Shown here: piece by piece, positions 59,633 through 64,000 of the stretch
Position numbering within the stretch: position 1 is the first letter of the stretch
How the letters are laid out: the number at the start of each line of letters is the position of its first letter
Source of the DNA: Monosporascus cannonballus
Lineage: Eukaryota > Ascomycota > Sordariomycetes > Xylariales
Direction of reading: 5' to 3'
Assembly: GCA_004154925.1 (NCBI GenBank)
Contig: QJNS01000188.1
Location: forward strand, 94,474-158,473
Length of the DNA: 64,000 nucleotides
Program-made: the position numbers and the translations under genes
Notes under the pieces: model-generated
Seen by the model: the letters and a program-made list of their open reading frames with translations, nothing else
Told to the model about the DNA's origin: nothing
The model's database searches: none

Positions 59633-60497
59633 TTAGTTCAGTCGTTGCATGAGGTATTCAACCTCAACCTCTTTGGTAAGGGGGATAACATAATCCCTGT
59701 ACATCGAAACGACAGCCTCGGCGTTGATTTTACAGGGCACATCCGCGTTCTTGTCCGAAGGGTCTCTGCCGTAGGTCCTAGCCTTGAGGTCCAACCTGGC
59801 CAGAACCTGCTTCTCGACAGCAGTGTTGGTGATCGACTCGCCGATCCCGTGACGATCGCCGGCCTTGATGAGCTTGGTGTACTTCTCCGGATCCGACTGG
59901 AACTTAGACTCGGCGACGAACTTGCCGAAGTGGATCCTGCGCGACAGGGCCTGGAGGCAGGCGATGTCACACGTGGCGGTGGATCCGTAGTTCTCCTCGG
60001 ACTCGCCCCGGTCCTCCCGGCCGAAGTCCGGGCACGCGGCGGGCAGGAACTGCTCCGTGTAGAACATCTTGATCTTGTCGTTGACGCAGACGTCGTTTGG
60101 GTGCAGTATCTTGGGATACCGCAGGGGGCTGAGGAGGGGCTTCTGCAGGGCCTCGGGGAAGAAGGGGTACTCGTCGGGCGACTCGTAGCGCCGGATGAGC
60201 GACTGCAGCTTCTCCTGCTCCCGCAGGTACCAGTCCACGAAGCTCAGGTGCTCGTTCTCCTGCCCGATCTTGATGGCGCCCGGCTGGTAGATAGTCCTGT
60301 TCAGGGGGAACTGCATCCTCTCGATCAGGTGGAAGGTGATGGTGTCTTCCAGGCGTCTAGGGGAAGATGTTAGCGGTGACGGAGTAAGACAAGTGGGGCC
60401 TAGCAGGGGCGGGGAGGAATTCGAACATTAGCTGGAACCGGATATTGGCCAGATCGAGTGCCTTTGAAGGCTCCGAAAGGTCAATGATCGTGTCCAT
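59633..60497 (-). CDS. ARO7: Chorismate mutase (AroQ class, eukaryotic type)
   Basis: Converts chorismate to prephenate, the branch point to phenylalanine and tyrosine, in the cytosol. Exon 1 is 60427-60497 (M-D-T-I-I-D-L-S...N-I-R-F-Q-L). A 70-nt intron (60357-60426, donor GTTCGA, branch GCTAAC, acceptor TAG) restores I-R-L-E-D-T-I-T-F across the junction. Exon 2 is 59633-60356. The product is 264 residues, against about 256 in yeast. Conserved signatures: I-R-L-E-D-T-I near residue 25, [37 protein letters not shown] (active-site Arg and Lys), I-T-N-T-A-V-E, and C-terminal [10 protein letters not shown] (active-site Glu). Yeast Aro7 is activated by Trp and inhibited by Tyr; the same fold is expected here. 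The non-consensus donor is the only weak point. Confidence 0.95.
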
Positions 60498-61612
60498 TAT
60501 GAGACTATGGTTGACTTTGAGAGGTTAAACGACAGGTGATGCTCGGTTATAACGACAAAATGTGCAGGCGGTGGGTAATATATATACAAATGCAGCCTTG
60601 AGAAGCTACCTAATTTTGATTTATTCAGCAGAGTTGAATTATTTGTCGCATTGATATATCAACCATGCGAGGATAAGGGGGATTTCTTATCGTATAATTG
60701 CAATTTAGATATGTTTCCTGAATATTGTGTACACCATGCAGCCAGCCGGAGGCCCGGATGGGGGGTCTCTTACCTAGGTAGGTAGGTATCTTCAACAAAT
60801 ACCACTTAGGAGTAAAATAAAATATGAAGCCAACAAACCGAGTGCCTCTTCACTATGCGATTGAACGTATATGTGGCCCTGGATAACTAGTAGCATGTGG
60901 AACCATTCGCACTCATCAAATATGCAACCACAGACGCATATACTCAGCTAATGCATGCCCCGCTATATTTATGTAGATACACGTAGCCCCTCCACCGCAT
61001 AACACATACCTGCATTCAAATATAGCGTCAACTACTATCATTAACCAGGGGGGAAACGTTGTCACGTTTCTCACAGAAACCGGAAGACCCAAATGCCGGG
61101 AATCAAGCCTTGGCAGAACCTGCGAGTGCCCTCCGTGATGCGGGATTCGCTTACCCCTGCAGGTGTCTTAAGAGGGCTGATGAGAGGCTCTGCAAAGCGC
61201 AGCGTCAGGGCGCAAACCCGTCCGCCCTGCCGATACAGATTGTGGTGGGGGAAGGAGGGCGGGATTTTTGCGCTTATTATCTCTTATCAGTACCACAGAT
61301 TTGATGACTGCTAACTGCAATAGGCATGAAACGGGTCGCGTGTCCCATGCCAAGCCCCATGTAAAGTCAAAATCTTGGCACACGAGCCCTGGAAGCAACC
61401 TTATCCTTCGAGTGGATTTCTATCGGGGTTGAATGGCTTTCATCATAGGTAACTCTCGAAAGGCTTTGCAGTAGGTGCCGACGAAAATACCCTCGCTCCT
61501 ATTACGCCAAATAGAATATTGTGCTCAAATGCACACCATTCCGCTATTGTTCCACGACGATCTCTTCAACTCGCCAATCGTATAGAGCTTGCTTTAACAA
61601 GTAAACACGCGC
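60498..61612. other. Divergent intergenic region between ARO7 and MDV1
   Basis: About 1.1 kb shared upstream of two divergent genes. A CCTAGGTAGGTAGGTA repeat lies at 60,774-60,789. A stretch at 60,610-60,760 is AT-richer. Frames at 61059-61314 have no motif and I do not call them. Confidence 0.5.
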
Positions 61613-63798
61613 ATGGCCGATTCAGAATTAAGCAATGTATTCCACGATGAAGCCGCCATGGACGACGATGACTCCTCCGTGCTCTCGGTAACTTCACACC
61701 TTAGGTTCATTTTATTTCGTCGCACGCTGTAGGTAGCTCGAGTCTGACTTTTAAGGGAAATAGGCGAGGGGCATCGAGGCCTTCACCCGAAAAGTAACAA
61801 CCACAGCCAGCCACTTAGTAGGGCATAGGAGAGATCCCTCCAGAAACCCGCACTACCAGAACGCCATGGCCGAGGTGCACAGGCATCTACGAAAGCCGGG
61901 CGTCCAGAGGGGCGTCTTTGCTATGGCGAGAACTACTCCTACCGACATTGTCCGCTCCAGGTTCTCCACCTCCGAAATACACCACCGTGCCTTGTCGTAC
62001 GTCCCCGACGCCATGCTTCAGAATATCCCTGAAGACGAAAATTCCTACTCTCTTTTCCAGGGCTTTCAAGCGAGCTTCCCAGAGCTCACGGACGAGGGGA
62101 AGAAACACAGGGGGAGAGTCTCCCGGGGAAGGAAGATGATAGAGGATCAGCCTTCGGATCCCGATAGCCCGCACCACCTCCACAAACTCAAGAAGGAGAG
62201 GTCTTCGTTGATGCACGAGCTGGAGATGCTTGGCATACGGAAAAACATGGCCAGCAGCGAAATCCGCGAAATCGACAACAAGATAGCCAATTTGAGTGGT
62301 ATGCGGAGAATCATCCTTGACAGGTTAGCTGGTCTGGAGCAAGAAGAAGCATTATTGGAGCACGACAGTAAGGGGAGTCTCGAATGCATCCCCGAAGCTT
62401 TGCTGACATGCAACAGTTATGGAGATGGAGGGTAAGATCGACGATGCTCAGCTGCTACTGGAGGAAGCAGAGTCGATAGCAGCCGCGGCCACTCCTACGA
62501 AATCCGAAGACGACGAGGATCTCGTAACAGACCAAGAGGCAGACGAGTTCATGTCCAAGTCCATCTATGAAAAGCTCCCAGGCACCTCGAGCGCCCCCTC
62601 ACGGCCAAGGAAACACAAAAATGTTAAGCGTAAATCAACAAAAGTCTTACATGAACATTTCGAGCCAGGTACCATGATCCGGGAGATCAAGGCGCACTCC
62701 GACAATATCACGGCAATAGATTTTGATGTCCCATTTGGTACCATGGTGTCCGCAGCGGTGGACGATACGGTTAAGGTGTGGGATCTCAACGCCGGTCGCT
62801 GCATCGGAATACTCGAGGGGCATACTGCGTCGGTACGTGCACTGCAAGTATCGGACAACCTCCTTGCGACGGGATCGATGGACGCTACGATTCGGTTATG
62901 GGATTTAACTAAAGCGCATTACGATCCACAAGGTAGCCAATTCGGGCGGGAAGACGAGGAGGACGACGGAATCGCTTTCGAAAACCCCGATGACCATGCT
63001 ATAGAACCACCAGAGGGAAGCATGGCAGACTGCCCTCTGTTTACCTTGCAATCACACATGGACGAAGTCACGGCTCTACACTTCAGAGGCGATGTTATGG
63101 TCTCGGGTTCGGCGGATAAGACGATCCGTCACTGGGACCTTGAGAAGGCACGCTGCATACAGACACTCGATGTGATGTGGGCAGCGGCACAGGCTTCTGT
63201 TTCTATCGGTGCTGGCGAGACCGCATGGAGGCAAACGAGCCGGGCCACTCAACACTCGGCCGATTTTGTCGGTGCATTGCAGGTATTTGAGTCGGCTCTT
63301 GCCTGTGGTACAGCCGACGGCATGGTTCGTCTCTGGGATCTCCGGAGCGGTCAAGTCCACCGCAGCCTCGTGGGGCACACCGGCGTGGTGACCTGTCTAC
63401 AATTCGACGATGTCCATCTGGTGACGGGGAGCTTGGACCGTAGCATAAGGGTGAGTCACGAGAATGGTCCGAGAGCAGACATTGCCGGCTGTGGCCTGCT
63501 AACCAAATACTCCTTTTTCTAGATATGGGACCTCAGGACGGGCTCGATTTTTGATGCTTACGCATACGACAACGGCATCACCAGCATGATGTTCGACGAC
63601 CGGCGCATCGCCAGCGCAGCCGGCGAGGACGTGGTCAAGATATACGACAAGATGGAGTCGAGGCAGTGGGACTGCGGCGCGGGTATCACGGAGGCCGAGG
63701 AGAACAGGACGCCCGCCATCGTCGACCACGTCCGCATCAAGGACGGCTACATGATCGAGGGCCGCCGCGACGGCATCGTGGGCGTCTGGGCCTGCTAG
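61613..63798 (+). CDS. MDV1: Mitochondrial division protein 1 (Fis1-Dnm1 adaptor, WD40)
   Basis: Four exons (61613-61687, 61764-62367, 62417-63450, 63523-63798) give 662 residues. The introns are 76, 49 and 72 nt, with donors GTAACT, GTAAGG and GTGAGT and branches CTGAC, CTGAC and CTAAC. The N-terminus (to about residue 160) holds [13 protein letters not shown] and [12 protein letters not shown], the region that contacts Fis1. A coiled coil spans about 164-250 (L-K-K-E-R-S-S through E-E-A-E-S-I). A seven-bladed WD40 propeller runs from about 313 to the end, with W-D-L repeats at each blade except the last two (I-Y-D, V-W-A-C). Mdv1 dimers on the mitochondrial outer membrane recruit the dynamin Dnm1 for fission. 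The first exon rests on acidic M-A-D-S-E...S-V-L-S and splice signals, and is the least certain part. Confidence 0.93.
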
Positions 63799-64000
63799 AT
63801 AACGCTGTACATATCTGTATATCTAGGAATGCCAATTATGAGACACGCACGCGATTTTGCACAGGTTGAATTGATCCCCGTGTAATTCACAGTCAAAAAC
63901 CCCAAAGCCCTTCTTCAGCACATATGCTGCTAGAGCTGCCGCCGATAATATACACTCATAGAAGTGTATGCACGCCATACCCTACGGGGGGGGGGCCCCG
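63799..64000. other. MDV1 3' flank
   Basis: No further gene is visible. The segment ends in a run of ten G followed by CCCCG at the window edge, possibly low-complexity sequence. Confidence 0.5.

Noticed and set aside
59624..60373. 249-codon + strand frame opposite ARO7
   Set aside because: Long only because it mirrors the codon bias of ARO7, whose - strand product is unmistakable.
61059..61398. Frames upstream of MDV1
   Set aside because: No similarity that I recognise; lies in the divergent promoter region.
63985..63994. Run of G at the window end
   Set aside because: Could be low-complexity or an assembly edge; too little sequence to interpret.
1..64000. CRISPR arrays, rRNA or bacterial-type operons
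   Set aside because: None seen; the introns and RIP pattern are those of a filamentous ascomycete.

Overview
The window comes from a filamentous ascomycete (Pezizomycotina). The genes in its right-hand 9 kb have short introns (47-76 nt) with GT...AG borders and CTAAC/CTGAC branch points, and they encode fungal housekeeping proteins. The rest of the window carries the signature of repeat-induced point mutation (RIP): extreme AT content, TpA excess, CpA/TpG loss and TGG-to-stop decay. No genus can be named safely.

Layout. Positions 1-905 are ordinary-composition DNA without a recognised gene. Positions 906 to about 51,430 form one continuous AT-rich block that can be read as nested transposons. 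The outermost is a Copia-type LTR retrotransposon (H, +). Three LTR elements lie inside it: A (4399-18250, -), D (20069-36610, -) and B (37241-51334, -). A and B are one Ty3/gypsy family (388-bp LTR). D belongs to a second Ty3/gypsy family (about 150-bp LTR). Each is itself broken by another element: G (10516-17801, +) in A, C (25096-34324, +, same family as D) in D, and F (41816-49024, +, a gypsy chromovirus) in B. A Fot1/pogo-type DNA transposon (E, 30951-32803) sits inside C. Most boundaries are supported by target-site duplications: CTTAA (A), TAAAT (D), GTACC (C), CCACT (B), TA (E), near-matches for F and G. No element in the block has an intact gene.

Positions 51,440-55,794 are transitional: a 219-bp terminal-inverted-repeat element, a solo LTR of the A/B family that largely escaped RIP, a short inverted repeat, then apparently gene-free DNA.

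Four intact genes follow. They are a Pho80/PCL-type cyclin (55,795-56,780, +), BCP1 (58,576-59,493, +; ribosomal protein chaperone/nuclear export factor), ARO7 chorismate mutase (59,633-60,497, -; convergent with BCP1, 139 bp apart) and MDV1 (61,613-63,798, +; mitochondrial fission adaptor with WD40 propeller). They do not form a pathway; they look like ordinary euchromatic neighbours of a heterochromatic transposon graveyard.

The most unusual observations are: (i) both gypsy families carry, antisense to pol and next to the 3' LTR, remnants of an extra open reading frame that can be aligned between two independently decayed copies; (ii) the RIP edge falls inside the 5' LTR of the outermost element; (iii) a 391-bp solo LTR with almost no RIP lies about 0.7 kb from a heavily mutated copy of the same LTR.
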